Source of the DNA: Thiopseudomonas denitrificans
GTDB taxonomy: Bacteria > Pseudomonadota > Gammaproteobacteria > Pseudomonadales > Pseudomonadaceae
NCBI RefSeq assembly: GCF_002866065.1
Contig: NZ_LNJZ01000005.1
Coordinates: forward strand, 124,001-188,000
Length of the DNA stretch: 64,000 nt
Reading direction: 5' to 3'
The notes under the pieces are model-generated. The model was not told the origin of the DNA, searched no databases, and was given only the letters and a program-made list of their open reading frames with translations. The position numbers were made by a program, and so were the translations under genes. Positions 55,390-64,000 of the stretch are shown one piece after another; within the stretch, counting starts at the first letter, position 1; each line of letters opens with the position of its first letter.

Positions 55390-56391
55390 TCACTTGCCGG
55401 ACTGGCCGCTATAGATCTGGTCAAATACGCCGCCATCGTTGAAGTGGGTTTTCTGGATGTCACGCCAGTCGCCAAATGTCTCCTCGACCTGGAACAGATC
55501 GATCGGCGGAAAACGGTCGGCAAATTCGGCAAGGATTTCCGGATTGCGCGGGCGCAGGTAGTTTTGTGCGGCAATCCGTTGTGCCTCGTCCGACCACAGG
55601 TATTCCAGATAGGCCTGGGCCAGTTCGCGACTGCCCTTGCGTTCGACCACCTTGTCAACGACGGTGACGGGGGGCTCGGCCTGGGCACTGACGCTCGGGT
55701 AGACCACTTCGAAAGAACCGGCATCAAACTCGCGGGCAATCATCACGGCCTCGTTTTCAAAGGTCAGCAGCACGTCGCCGATCCGGTTCTGCATGAAAGT
55801 GCTGGTCGCGCCACGACCGCCGGTATCCATCACCGGCACCTGGGCAAACAGTTTGCCGACGAAGTCGCGGGCGTCCTGCTCGTTACCGCCGTTTCTCAGC
55901 ACATAGCCCCAGGCCGACAGGTAGCTATAGCGGGCGTTGCCGGCGGTTTTCGGGTTGGGGATGATGACCTCGACACCTTCACGTACCAGATCGGGCCAGT
56001 CCTGGATGTTCTTCGGGTTACCCTTGCGTACGATCAGTACGGTGGCGGAGGTAAAGGGTGCGCTGTTATCCGGCAGCCGTGTGGCCCAGTTTTCCGGAAT
56101 CAGTTTGCCGTGCTCGTACAGGGCATTGATGTCGGTGGCCATGTTCATGGTGATGACATCGGCCGGCAGGCCGTCAATTACCGAACGGGCCTGCTTGCTG
56201 GAGCCGCCATGGGACATCTGGATCTGGGCCGGTTTGTGGCCTTGTTCCTGCCAGTGTTTTTGGAAGGCCGGATTGTATTCCTTGTAAAAGTCACGCATCA
56301 CGTCGTATGAAACGTTCAGCAGGGGCGCGGCGCTGAGCGGCTGGCTCAGTGCAAGCAGGGCGGTCAGGGAGGCGGCCAGCAAGGGCTTCAT
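55390..56391 (-). CDS. sbp: Sulfate ABC transporter periplasmic binding protein
   Basis: The 333-residue protein has a signal peptide (about 1-21, cleavage after LSA) and the Sbp/CysP fold, with LLNVSYDVMRDFYKEYN, SHGGSSKQARSV and TGGRGATSTF around the sulfate site. It would deliver sulfate to CysTWA, but no cysT, cysW or cysA is in the window. A perfect inverted repeat overlaps its likely -35 region, so it may be under CysB-type control. Sbp and CysP cannot be fully separated by eye. Confidence 0.9.
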   Translation of the reverse strand: MKPLLAASLTALLALSQPLSAAPLLNVSYDVMRDFYKEYNPAFQKHWQEQGHKPAQIQMSHGGSSKQARSVIDGLPADVITMNMATDINALYEHGKLIPENWATRLPDNSAPFTSATVLIVRKGNPKNIQDWPDLVREGVEVIIPNPKTAGNARYSYLSAWGYVLRNGGNEQDARDFVGKLFAQVPVMDTGGRGATSTFMQNRIGDVLLTFENEAVMIAREFDAGSFEVVYPSVSAQAEPPVTVVDKVVERKGSRELAQAYLEYLWSDEAQRIAAQNYLRPRNPEILAEFADRFPPIDLFQVEETFGDWRDIQKTHFNDGGVFDQIYSGQSGK

Positions 56392-56445
56392 GATGTATAA
56401 CTCCGTTATGGGTGTGAATGGGCGGAGTCTAGGGGAAGTTGCTTA

Positions 56446-56471
56446 GAATTCAAAAGAATCAAATTGAATTC
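56446..56471 (-). promoter_or_regulatory. Inverted repeat in the sbp promoter region
   Basis: Perfect 8-base arms GAATTCAA and TTGAATTC enclose a 10-base spacer, 55 bases before sbp. On the minus strand a TTGAAT in the downstream arm, followed 16 bases later by TAGACT, could be the -35 and -10. Confidence 0.5.
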
Positions 56472-56540
56472 GTTTATTCTTTATTGTTATTTATAGGTGA
56501 TGAGCTGCAGTCGTGTCGGGGAGCAGCGGGCCAGACAGCA

Positions 56541-56564
56541 AAAAGCCCTCAAACGAGGGCTTTT
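56541..56564 (-). terminator. Rho-independent terminator of ETF-QO
   Basis: A 10-bp stem (AAAAGCCCTC/GAGGGCTTTT) with an AAAC loop lies 5 bases past the stop, with a T run on the minus strand. Confidence 0.85.
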
Positions 56565-56569
56565 GCGTG

Positions 56570-58225
56570 TTACATGTTGGGGTAGTTGGGGCCTCCGCCG
56601 CCTTCCGGAGCGATCCAGGTGATGTTCTGTGACGGGTCCTTGATGTCACAGGTCTTGCAGTGCACGCAGTTTTCCGCGTTGATCTGGATGCGTTTGCCGC
56701 CATCGTCATTGTCGACGATTTCATAGACGCCGGCAGGGCAGTAGCGCTGCGCCGGTTCGTCGTACAGCGGCAGGTGCTTCTCGATGGAGATGTTCGGATC
56801 GGCCAGCACAAGATGCACCGGCTGGTTGGCCTCGTGCGCGGTGTTGGACAGGAACACCGAACTCAGGCGGTCGAAGCTGAGCTTGCCGTCGGGCTTGGGG
56901 TAGAGGATTTTCGGTGCTTCGTTGACCTTTTTCAGCTTGGCGTAGTCCGGCACTGTGTCGCGCAGGGTGACCGGGATCTTGCCGCCGAAGATGTTCTGGT
57001 CGATGTAGTTGAAAGCACCGCCCAGGGTGGCACCAAACTTGTGGATGGCCGGGCCGAAGTTGCGGCTGCGGTACAGCTCGTCGTACAGCCAGCTGCTCTT
57101 GTAGCTTTCGGTGTATGCGGTCAGTTCGTCGCCACCTTGGCCACCGGCAAGCAGGGCATCAGCGACGGCTTCGGCCGCCAGCATGCCGGATTTCATCGCG
57201 GTGTGGTTGCCCTTGATCTTGGCGAAGTTCAGGGTGCCCAGGTCGCAACCGATCAGGGCACCGCCGGGGAAGACCATTTTCGGGACCGAGTTGAAGCCGC
57301 CCTTGGTAATGGCGCGGGCGCCATAGGCAACGCGGGTGCCGCCTTCCAGGTACTGCCTGACCACCGGGTGGTGCTTGTAGCGCTGGAATTCCTCGAAAGG
57401 TGACAGGTGCGGGTTGCTGTAGGACAGGTCGACAATCAGGCCGACCGCCACCTGGTTGTTTTCCAGGTGATAGAGGAAGGAACCACCCGGGTTGTCGTTG
57501 TCCAGCGGCCAGCCGGCGGTGTGTACCACCAGGCCGGGCTTGTGCTTGGCCGGATCGATGTCCCACAGCTCCTTGATGCCAAGGCCGTAATGCTGCGGGT
57601 CGCTGTCCTTGTCCAGCTCGTAACGGGCCTGCAGGCGCTTGCCGATATGGCCACGGCAGCCTTCGGCAAACAGGGTGTACTTGGCGCGCAGTTCCATGCC
57701 CGGGGTGTACATGCCGTCTTTGGGGTTGCCGTCACGGTCAACACCCATGTCGCCGGTCAGGATGCCGTAGACCACGCCATCATCGTTGATCAGGGCGTCC
57801 TGGGCAGCGAAGCCGGGGTAGATCTCGACACCGAGGTTTTCTGCCTGTTCGGCCAGCCAGCGGCACAGGTTGCCCAGGGAGATGATGTAGTTGCCTTCGT
57901 TGTGCATGGTTTTGGGCACAAACAGGCCGGGAATTTTCTGGGCTTTTTCCGGGCCGGTAAACAGGTAGATGTCGTCACCGGTCACGGGGGTATTCAGCGG
58001 GGCACCGAGTTCTTTCCAGTCGGGAAACAGCTCGTCGAGCGCCCGGGTCTCGAATACCGCGCCCGACAGGCTGTGGGCACCCACTTCGGAGCCTTTTTCA
58101 ACGACACAGACGCTGAGTTCCTGGCCAGCTGCGGCCGCTTTCTGCTTGAGCCGGCAGGCGGCGGACAGCCCGGCAGGGCCGGCGCCGACGATGACGACAT
58201 CGAAATCCATAAATTCGCGTTCCAC
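56570..58225 (-). CDS. Electron transfer flavoprotein-ubiquinone oxidoreductase
   Basis: The 551-residue membrane-associated enzyme passes electrons from ETF to ubiquinone during fatty-acid and amino-acid oxidation. The N-terminal FAD-binding VVIVGAGPAGLSAACRL is followed by a large flavoprotein domain. The C-terminal [4Fe-4S] domain has cysteines in QRYCPAGVYE and NCVHCKTCDI. It is colinear with P. aeruginosa PA2953 as I recall it, including a start at MEREFMDFDVV. The start is GTG 58225 with AGGAGA 6 bases upstream. It is divergent from etfBA across 444 bases with PsrA-like sites. Confidence 0.95.
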   Translation of the reverse strand: MEREFMDFDVVIVGAGPAGLSAACRLKQKAAAAGQELSVCVVEKGSEVGAHSLSGAVFETRALDELFPDWKELGAPLNTPVTGDDIYLFTGPEKAQKIPGLFVPKTMHNEGNYIISLGNLCRWLAEQAENLGVEIYPGFAAQDALINDDGVVYGILTGDMGVDRDGNPKDGMYTPGMELRAKYTLFAEGCRGHIGKRLQARYELDKDSDPQHYGLGIKELWDIDPAKHKPGLVVHTAGWPLDNDNPGGSFLYHLENNQVAVGLIVDLSYSNPHLSPFEEFQRYKHHPVVRQYLEGGTRVAYGARAITKGGFNSVPKMVFPGGALIGCDLGTLNFAKIKGNHTAMKSGMLAAEAVADALLAGGQGGDELTAYTESYKSSWLYDELYRSRNFGPAIHKFGATLGGAFNYIDQNIFGGKIPVTLRDTVPDYAKLKKVNEAPKILYPKPDGKLSFDRLSSVFLSNTAHEANQPVHLVLADPNISIEKHLPLYDEPAQRYCPAGVYEIVDNDDGGKRIQINAENCVHCKTCDIKDPSQNITWIAPEGGGGPNYPNM

Positions 58226-58327
58226 AGACTATCTCCTCGGTGTACGGCTTTTATTTATTGTATGCGGCTGAACCGGTGTCCGGGGCAGCGATGGGCATTA
58301 TATCTACCATGGGCCAAACGGCCAATG

Positions 58328-58341
58328 CAAACGATCGTTTG
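58328..58341. promoter_or_regulatory. PsrA-like operator 1
   Basis: CAAACGATCGTTTG is a perfect palindrome fitting the PsrA consensus (G/C)AAAC-N2-4-GTTT(G/C). PsrA represses beta-oxidation and etf genes in P. aeruginosa and is released by long-chain fatty acids. Confidence 0.75.
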
Positions 58342-58350
58342 AATTTTTTT

Positions 58351-58362
58351 CAAACCTGTTTA
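58351..58362. promoter_or_regulatory. PsrA-like operator 2 (imperfect)
   Basis: CAAAC-CT-GTTTA has the same half-sites with a 2-base spacer and one end mismatch, 9 bases from operator 1. Confidence 0.45.
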
Positions 58363-58669
58363 GAATCGCTTGCAGGGATCTTCCTTTCGGCTGCCATGCT
58401 TCGGGTATGGGAAACCGTTTGGAGCCAACAAATACAATGATCATCCCTGCTGACCAGCCTCGTTGCGTGACCAGGCCCGGTCCGGTGATTTCATTGCAAG
58501 GAGTTGTCCCGCAGGGGCAGTGACCGGCTATCCCTGTATTGACCGCATATCAGGTTGCGTTCAAGATAGCAGGCGTTTTGTGCCTGCGGCGGCTCGCCCC
58601 GTGCGACCCTGTATCACTGTCCTGGCTTGCCTTGACGGTTTTTTATTCACCGGAGATAACGAGGAATCC

Positions 58670-59419
58670 ATGAAGATTCTAGTAGCTGTCAAACGAGTGG
58701 TTGACCACAACGTAAAGGTACGCGTAAAGGCGGACAATACCGGCGTGGAACTGGCCAACGTAAAAATGTCCATGAACCCCTTCTGTGAAATCGGTGTGGA
58801 AGAAGCCATCCGCCTGAAGGAAAAAGGCGTCGCCAGTGAAGTGATCGCGGTGTCCGTCGGTCCTTCCGCTGCCCAGGAGCAACTGCGTACCGCACTGGCA
58901 CTGGGTGCCGACCGTGCCATTCTGGTCGAGCAGGACGGTGACATCAGCTCGCTGACTGTGGCCAAGCTGCTCAAGGCGCTGGTCGACAAGGAACAGCCGG
59001 GTCTGGTCATGCTGGGCAAGCAGGCCATCGATACCGACAACAACCAGACCGGCCAGATGCTGGGTGCACTGACCGGCTATGCGCAGGGCACCTTTGCATC
59101 CAAAGTTGAGGTGGACGGCGACAAGGTCAACGTTACCCGTGAAATCGACGGCGGCCTGCAAACCGTTGCACTGAAGCTGCCAGCCATCGTCACTACCGAC
59201 CTGCGCCTGAACGAGCCGCGCTACGCCAAGCTGCCGGACATCATGAAGGCCAAGAAAAAGCCGCTGGATACCGTGACCCCGGCCGACCTGGGCGTGACTG
59301 TGGCCTCTACCCTGACCACCCTGAAAGTGGAAGCACCGGCCCAGCGTAGCGCCGGCATCAAGGTGGCCGACGTGGCCACACTGGTCGAGAAACTGAAGAA
59401 CGAAGCGAAGGTGATCTAA
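58670..59419 (+). CDS. etfB: Electron transfer flavoprotein beta subunit
   Basis: The 249-residue subunit binds AMP and pairs with EtfA. Marks are [16 protein letters not shown] at the start, [15 protein letters not shown], and the [19 protein letters not shown] recognition stretch. ATG 58670 has GAGGA upstream; the frame reads 207 bases further upstream without coding character. It overlaps etfA by one base (TAATG). Confidence 0.96.
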   Translation: MKILVAVKRVVDHNVKVRVKADNTGVELANVKMSMNPFCEIGVEEAIRLKEKGVASEVIAVSVGPSAAQEQLRTALALGADRAILVEQDGDISSLTVAKLLKALVDKEQPGLVMLGKQAIDTDNNQTGQMLGALTGYAQGTFASKVEVDGDKVNVTREIDGGLQTVALKLPAIVTTDLRLNEPRYAKLPDIMKAKKKPLDTVTPADLGVTVASTLTTLKVEAPAQRSAGIKVADVATLVEKLKNEAKVI

Positions 59420-60348
59420 TGGCTATTCTGGTTATTGCTGAACACTCCAACGCTGCGCTGGGTGCAGCAACCCTGAACACCGTGACTGCGGCCAAGGCCA
59501 TCGGTGGCGACGTTCATGTACTGGTGGCTGGTGCCGGTTGCGCTGCCGCTGCCGAAGCTGCCGCCAAAATCGATGGCGTGGCCAAGGTGCTGGTGGCTGA
59601 TGATGCAGCCTACGCCCATCAGTTGCCGGAAAACGTTGCGCCACTGGTGGCGGAACAGGGCAAGAGCTACAGTCACGTGCTGGCTCCTGCCACCACCACC
59701 GGCAAGAACCTGCTGCCACGCGTGGCCGCGCTGCTGGATACCGACCAGATTTCTGAAATCATCGCGGTGGAAAGCGCCGATACCTTCAAACGTCCGATCT
59801 ACGCCGGCAACGCCATTGCCACCGTGCAGTCCAGCGCTGCCATCAAGGTGATCACCGTGCGTGGTACCGGTTTTGACGCGGCTGCGGCCGAAGGCGGCTC
59901 CGCTGCCATCGAGAATATCGCAGCAGGTGCCGATGCCGGCATTTCCAGCTTTGTCGGCGAAGAACTGGCCAAGTCCGACCGTCCCGACCTGACCTCTGCC
60001 CGCGTGGTGGTGTCCGGTGGTCGCGGTATGGGCAATGGTGACAACTTCGAGATGCTGTACAAGCTGGCTGACAAGCTGGGTGCTGCCGTGGGTGCTTCCC
60101 GCGCCGCGGTCGACGCCGGTTTTGTACCGAACGACCTGCAAGTGGGCCAGACCGGCAAGATTGTTGCTCCTGACCTGTACATTGCCGTGGGCATCTCCGG
60201 TGCCATCCAGCACCTGGCCGGCATGAGCGGCTCCAAGGTGATCGTGGCGATCAACAAGGACGAGGACGCGCCGATCTTCCAGGTGGCCGACTACGGTCTG
60301 GTGGCCGACCTGTTCGAGGTGGTGCCGCAACTGGATGCCGCGCTGTAA
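59419..60348 (+). CDS. etfA: Electron transfer flavoprotein alpha subunit
   Basis: The 309-residue subunit holds FAD in its C-terminal domain: [19 protein letters not shown], then [24 protein letters not shown], then [10 protein letters not shown]. With EtfB it collects electrons from acyl-CoA and other dehydrogenases and hands them to ETF-QO. A terminator follows 24 bases downstream. Confidence 0.97.
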   Translation: MAILVIAEHSNAALGAATLNTVTAAKAIGGDVHVLVAGAGCAAAAEAAAKIDGVAKVLVADDAAYAHQLPENVAPLVAEQGKSYSHVLAPATTTGKNLLPRVAALLDTDQISEIIAVESADTFKRPIYAGNAIATVQSSAAIKVITVRGTGFDAAAAEGGSAAIENIAAGADAGISSFVGEELAKSDRPDLTSARVVVSGGRGMGNGDNFEMLYKLADKLGAAVGASRAAVDAGFVPNDLQVGQTGKIVAPDLYIAVGISGAIQHLAGMSGSKVIVAINKDEDAPIFQVADYGLVADLFEVVPQLDAAL

Positions 60349-60371
60349 CTTTTGCGCATGGGCAAACCGGC

Positions 60372-60401
60372 AAAAAACCCGCTACCATTGGCGGGTTTTT
60401 T
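60372..60401 (+). terminator. Rho-independent terminator of etfBA
   Basis: An 11-bp stem (AAAAAACCCGC/GCGGGTTTTTT) with an 8-base loop ends in six T. Confidence 0.92.
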
Positions 60402-60618
60402 GTTGCCCCAGATCTGGCAGAGTGATTGGCCGGCCATTCGGTGTTCGTCCTGGCAAACAGCCCTGTGTGCGTTGTAGAAGCCGGAATTGTGGCGACGAAC
60501 ACCGCCCGTGGTTGTCTGCACTCCGTGTAGAATGATGCTTCGGCGACCGGCTTGATGCTTCGGGTTGGTCATGACCAGAAAGGGCTGCAAATATGTATGC
60601 CCGTTGTCAGGAGGTGCT

Positions 60619-61350
60619 GTGTCCCTTTCATCCCGCAGGTTGGCGACAACCGCTATGGCTGTGATGGCAGCACTTGTGGCCGGCGCGCTCCGGGCAGAGA
60701 TCCCGCAACCACCGGTGTGTGAGCGCCTGCAGTTGCTGATTGCGCCGCAGCAGGCGCGACTGGCCGGCACGGCAGGGCCGCAGTGGGTGGAGGGGCTGGC
60801 CCGGCACAGCGGATTGCAATTGCATGTACGGCAGCCGGATGATGACGCTGTCGTCAGTTTTGCCTCCGGAGTGCAGGATCTCTGGCTGGGCAGCAGTCTG
60901 GAAATGTTGCAGCAGACGGGTGGGCATCCATTGCAGCCGCCGCTGTGGCAGGAGCAGTACTGGCTCTGGTTTCGTGCCGGCGAACTGACGGATGTGCAGC
61001 AGCTGCCGGTGCTGTCAGGCATGCGTGGCGGCTATTGGCCGGAACAGCTGGAGCAGGGGCAGCTTGCCACGCTGGCGGTACATGTCGGGCTGGATAATTT
61101 GCGGGTGCAGGCAGGTCCGGCAGCGGCATTGCAGGCTGTGCTGGATGGAGACATAGATTTTTTCATGTCGGACAGTGAAACGCTCGCGGTCATCGATGCC
61201 GTGAACGACACGGAGGCGCTGGAAGCTCTGGCGCAGCCCTTGCTCGTCAGACCCTACTATCTGGCGCTAAGCAATAACTCTGCTTGCAAGGACAAAGCGG
61301 TTATCGGCCTGCTGGAAGCCGCCATCATCAAGGTGCAGGAGCAGGAGTAG
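60619..61350 (+). CDS. Periplasmic substrate-binding-like protein, orphan
   Basis: The 243-residue protein begins with a signal peptide (about 1-26, ending GALRAE). The rest looks like a type 2 periplasmic binding fold: one lobe at 30-110, then RGGYWPEQLEQG, and a C-terminal AALQAVLDGDIDFFMSDSETL segment typical of solute-binding proteins. GTG 60619 is preferred because AGGAGG lies 4-5 bases upstream and the signal peptide then starts at once; ATG 60565 would put 18 polar residues first. No transporter or sensor kinase is adjacent. The ligand is unknown. Confidence 0.65.
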   Translation: MSLSSRRLATTAMAVMAALVAGALRAEIPQPPVCERLQLLIAPQQARLAGTAGPQWVEGLARHSGLQLHVRQPDDDAVVSFASGVQDLWLGSSLEMLQQTGGHPLQPPLWQEQYWLWFRAGELTDVQQLPVLSGMRGGYWPEQLEQGQLATLAVHVGLDNLRVQAGPAAALQAVLDGDIDFFMSDSETLAVIDAVNDTEALEALAQPLLVRPYYLALSNNSACKDKAVIGLLEAAIIKVQEQE

Positions 61351-61385
61351 TACTACAGCTAGCGCGCCGGCGCTGAGCAGGATAC

Positions 61386-61426
61386 AAAAAAGCCCGCAAC
61401 GGAGAATGTACCGTTGCGGGCTTTTT
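61386..61426. terminator. Bidirectional terminator between the binding protein and htpX
   Basis: A 17-bp stem (AAAAAAGCCCGCAACGG, one end base short on the T side) has an 8-base loop and T runs on both strands. It separates converging genes. Confidence 0.92.
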
Positions 61427-61441
61427 ATTGGCGACTGGAGG

Positions 61442-62320
61442 CTATCCGCGTTGCTGCAGTGCGGCGATGCGCACCTCCAGCGGCGGGTGGCTCATTAGCA
61501 GGCCGGCCAGGCCATTCTTGAGGCTGCCGCTGATGCCGAATGCGGCCAGGCTGTCCGGCATGTGTGACTCAACCTGTCCGGACTCGATCTGCAGGCGGCG
61601 CAGGGCGCTGATCATTGCTCCGGTTCCGGCCAGTTGTGCGCCGGCCTCGTCGGCGCGGAATTCACGCTTGCGCGAGAACCACATGACGATGATGCTGGCC
61701 AGAATGCCGAGTACCAGTTCGGCCGCGATGGTGGCGACGTAATAACCGATGCCGGGGCCGTCGTTTTCGTTTTTCAGGACCGCCTTGTCGACAAAATTGC
61801 CGAAGATGCGGGCGAAAAACATGACAAAGGTGTTCACCACACCCTGGATCAGGGTCAGGGTCACCATGTCGCCGTTGGCAACGTGACCGATTTCGTGGGC
61901 CAGTACCGCTTCCACTTCCTCGGGAGAGAAACGCTCCAGCAAACCCTGGCTGACGGCCACCAGGGAGTTGTTGCGGTTCCAGCCGGTGGCGAAGGCGTTG
62001 GCTTCATAGGCAGGGAAAATGCCCACTTCCGGCATGCCGACACCGGCATCGCGGGCCAGGCGTTCGACGGTGCTGACCAGCCATTGCTCCTGGCGGGTAC
62101 GGGGCTGGTCGATGATCTGGGTGCCGGTTGATTTCTTGGCCATCCATTTTGACAGGAACAGCGAGATGAATGAGCCGGTAAAGCCGAATACCGCACAGAA
62201 AATCAGCAGGTCGCCGTGGTTCTGTCCGGTGTAGCGGTCAACCCCCAGCAGTTTCAGGGTAATGCTGGCAACTACCAGCACGGCAAGGTTGGTCGCGAGA
62301 AACAGCAAGATGCGCATCAT
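61442..62320 (-). CDS. htpX: Membrane zinc protease HtpX
   Basis: The 292-residue M48B protease has two N-terminal transmembrane helices (about 4-24 and 38-58), HEIGH zinc motif at 142-146, and two further hydrophobic segments (about 155-175, 195-215), followed by [12 protein letters not shown] with the third zinc ligand. It degrades misfolded membrane proteins alongside FtsH. The start could be ATG 62320 or 62317. It follows the 142-residue hypothetical, as in Pseudomonas. Confidence 0.96.
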   Translation of the reverse strand: MMRILLFLATNLAVLVVASITLKLLGVDRYTGQNHGDLLIFCAVFGFTGSFISLFLSKWMAKKSTGTQIIDQPRTRQEQWLVSTVERLARDAGVGMPEVGIFPAYEANAFATGWNRNNSLVAVSQGLLERFSPEEVEAVLAHEIGHVANGDMVTLTLIQGVVNTFVMFFARIFGNFVDKAVLKNENDGPGIGYYVATIAAELVLGILASIIVMWFSRKREFRADEAGAQLAGTGAMISALRRLQIESGQVESHMPDSLAAFGISGSLKNGLAGLLMSHPPLEVRIAALQQRG

Positions 62321-62470
62321 GATGCGTAGAGCTCCAAGTTTGAAAAGAGAGGTATTTTAATGGTGGCAGTGCCTGCAAATGCAAGTATTCATGATGATTT
62401 TATTGCAGTCCGTACCGTATTGGTGGCCGGTGGCAAGGCGGGGCGACAGGGGTTTCTGGCATGTTACCGA

Positions 62471-62899
62471 TCAGTCGATGGCAAAAAAATGCTGCATGGC
62501 ACTGATCAAGGCTTCGCTGTCGCGGCTGCCCAGGTGGCGGCGCAGCTGGTGCGCCAGGCTGCCCTGTGCGCGCCGGATGCTGGCCGGCACAGCGGCCAGT
62601 TCGCCGGCAAAAGGATGTTGTGTGCCGGCCAGGCGAACAAAGGCTTTTTCGCTCAGCTCGGCCTGATCAAGTGCCTCATGGCCCAGGGTGCCGAGATGGC
62701 GGATATAGCCCTCGCTGGCCAGCCACAATAATGTGCTCAGACAATGCTGCTGGCGCGGGTGGGGCAGGCCGACTTCGTCCGGCGGCAATACGCCAACCAT
62801 ATCGTCCAGGTACAGGGTGACCGGCCGCGGAAAGGACTGGTACAGCATGACCAGTCCCAGTGCGGCATCCCGGTAGAAGTCGTCAATATGCAGGTCCAT
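62471..62899 (-). CDS. Conserved hypothetical protein between htpX and alaA
   Basis: The 142-residue soluble protein is not one I can assign to a named family. It has no signal peptide or membrane helix, is probably helical, and carries PPDEVGLPHPRQQHCLSTLLWLASEGYIRHL in its middle (a possible winged-helix-like core). It starts 7 bases before the alaA stop boundary on the same strand, so it is probably co-transcribed after alaA. Its position equals PA2829 in P. aeruginosa as I recall. Confidence 0.75.
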   Translation of the reverse strand: MDLHIDDFYRDAALGLVMLYQSFPRPVTLYLDDMVGVLPPDEVGLPHPRQQHCLSTLLWLASEGYIRHLGTLGHEALDQAELSEKAFVRLAGTQHPFAGELAAVPASIRRAQGSLAHQLRRHLGSRDSEALISAMQHFFAID

Positions 62900-62905
62900 T
62901 GCGGT

Positions 62906-64000
62906 TTATTGGCGATAGGTTTTCATGAAGTTGCCAATGCGGCCGATGGCGGTTTCCAGATCCTCCACCCGTGGCAGGGTGACGACGCGAAAGTGGTCCG
63001 GCCATGGCCAGTTGAAGGCGGTACCCTGCACGATCAGCAGCTTCTCCTGCAGCAGCAGGTCGAGCACGAACTTCTCGTCGTTGTGGATCGGGCAGACTTT
63101 CGGGTCGATGCGCGGAAAGGCGTAGAGTGCCCCCATCGGTTTCACGCAGCTGATGCCGGGAATGTCGTTGAGCAGCTCCCAGGCGCGGTTGCGCTGTTCC
63201 AGCAGGCGACCATTGGGCAGGACCAGATCGTTGATGCTCTGGTAGCCACCCAGTGCGGTCTGGATGGCGTGCTGCGCCGGTACGTTGGCACACAGACGCA
63301 TGTTGGCCAGCATGTCCAGACCTTCGATGTAGCCTTTGGCACGGCTTTTGGCACCGGAAACGATCAGCCAGCCGGAGCGGAAGCCGGCGACGCGATAGGA
63401 TTTGGACAGGCCGTTGAAGGTCAGGAACAGCAAGTCATCGGCCAGCGAGGCGATGCAGGTGTGCCTGGCAGCATCGTAGAGGATCTTGTCGTAGATCTCG
63501 TCGGATAGCACGATCAGGTTGTGCTGGCGGGCGATCTCGACGATTTCCTGCAGCAGCTCCTTCGAGTACACCGCGCCGGTCGGGTTGTTCGGGTTGATGA
63601 TCAGGATTGCCTTGGTATTGGGCGTGATCTTGCTGCGGATGTCGTCCAGATCCGGGAACCAGCCGGCCTGTTCGTCGCACAGGTAATGCACCGGCTTGCC
63701 GCCGGACAGGGTGCAGGCAGCGGTCCACAGCGGATAGTCCGGTGCCGGGATCAGTACCTCGTCACCGTTGTTGAGCATGGCCTGCAGTGACATCACGATC
63801 AGTTCGGAGACGCCGTTACCCAGATAGATGTCCTCGATGCCGACACCCTGGATGCTCATTTGCTGGCAATAATGCATGACCGCCTTGCGGGCACTGAACA
63901 GGCCCTTGGAGTCGCTGTAACCCTGCGCGGTCGGCAGGTTGAGAATCACGTCTTGCAGGATTTCCTCGGGCGCCTCGAAACCGAACGGCGCCGGATTGCC
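62906..64000 (-). CDS. alaA: Alanine aminotransferase AlaA (5' end beyond window)
   Basis: The frame runs off the window end, giving the last 364 residues of a PLP class I aminotransferase. It is colinear with E. coli AlaA (YfbQ): GNPAPFGFEAPEEILQDVI at the cut end, LPTAQGYSDSKGL, IINPNNPTGAVYS, the PLP-lysine motif FNGLSKSYRVAG, and the C-terminal AFNWPWPDHFRVVTLPRV. It makes alanine from pyruvate and glutamate. Confidence 0.95.
   Translation of the reverse strand, partial: GNPAPFGFEAPEEILQDVILNLPTAQGYSDSKGLFSARKAVMHYCQQMSIQGVGIEDIYLGNGVSELIVMSLQAMLNNGDEVLIPAPDYPLWTAACTLSGGKPVHYLCDEQAGWFPDLDDIRSKITPNTKAILIINPNNPTGAVYSKELLQEIVEIARQHNLIVLSDEIYDKILYDAARHTCIASLADDLLFLTFNGLSKSYRVAGFRSGWLIVSGAKSRAKGYIEGLDMLANMRLCANVPAQHAIQTALGGYQSINDLVLPNGRLLEQRNRAWELLNDIPGISCVKPMGALYAFPRIDPKVCPIHNDEKFVLDLLLQEKLLIVQGTAFNWPWPDHFRVVTLPRVEDLETAIGRIGNFMKTYRQ

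Larger units (their letters stand above)
58226..58669. other. Divergent regulatory region between ETF-QO and etfB
   Basis: This 444-base gap contains two PsrA-like operators (58328-58341 and 58351-58362) and a long leader before etfB. No gene was recognised; the frame before the chosen etfB start is open but has no coding character or start site. Confidence 0.6.

Overview
The window looks like a chromosomal segment of a Pseudomonas-like gammaproteobacterium (Pseudomonadales, possibly a Halopseudomonas-type lineage). The evidence is gene content and order: cysM-rlmD-relA, bepA-tusA-bcp-gcvR-dapA-bamC, dnaE-accA-tilS-pyrG-kdsA-eno-ftsB-ispD, bamE/fur, etfBA with divergent ETF-ubiquinone oxidoreductase, and htpX-hypothetical-alaA all match blocks I recall from P. 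aeruginosa. The blocks are joined in a different order. Most of the DNA is GC-rich. There are no rRNA genes, CRISPR arrays, transposases or integrases. The first gene (cysM) and the last (alaA) are cut by the window edges.

Layout. 1-3.9 kb: cysM end, rlmD, relA. 4-10.4 kb: a four-gene exporter operon (outer-membrane lipoprotein, HlyD adaptor, RbbA-type fused ABC protein, second permease). 10.5-15.8 kb: argG and gloA are separated by three genes on the opposite strand. These are a NERD-nuclease/UvrD-type helicase of lower GC, a von Willebrand factor A (vWA) protein, and a macrodomain protein with a C-terminal helix-turn-helix-like domain. This is the main accessory region and the best candidate for a poorly described system. 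15.8-23.5 kb: gloA, a bestrophin-like channel, and a complete cydA-cydB-cydX-cydD-cydC operon for cytochrome bd and its assembly exporter, with an Anr/FNR-like box upstream. 23.6-29.5 kb: a mexA-mexB-oprM-type RND efflux operon whose promoter contains a perfect inverted repeat. 29.5-38.3 kb: ybaK, a chemoreceptor, bepA, a TusA-like protein, bcp, gcvR-like, dapA, bamC and purC. 38.5-52 kb: dnaE to ispD, then an ABC exporter. 52.1-52.5 kb: tRNA-Ala, tRNA-Glu, tRNA-Ala. 52.5-54.3 kb: flgM-flgN-ycgR behind a near-consensus FliA promoter. 54.4-58.2 kb: bamE, fur, a sulfate-binding protein, ETF-QO. 58.3-64 kb: etfBA with PsrA-like operators, an orphan periplasmic binding protein, htpX, a conserved hypothetical, alaA.

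Some genes work together. CydDC supports assembly of CydABX. FlgM, FlgN and YcgR control flagellar transcription, hook-filament chaperoning and c-di-GMP braking. EtfBA passes electrons to ETF-QO and the quinone pool. BamC and BamE belong to the outer-membrane assembly machine and BepA polices it. RelA and the tRNA promoter, with its GC-rich discriminator, fit stringent control. A small family of paired palindromes (REPIN-like) lies at 31.9 kb and twice in tandem at 38.3 kb. The tandem copies sit at a junction between two conserved gene blocks and include a duplicated purC 3' end.

Most genes are ordinary core genes with good start and motif support. Statements about synteny in other genomes are from memory, and no searches were run.
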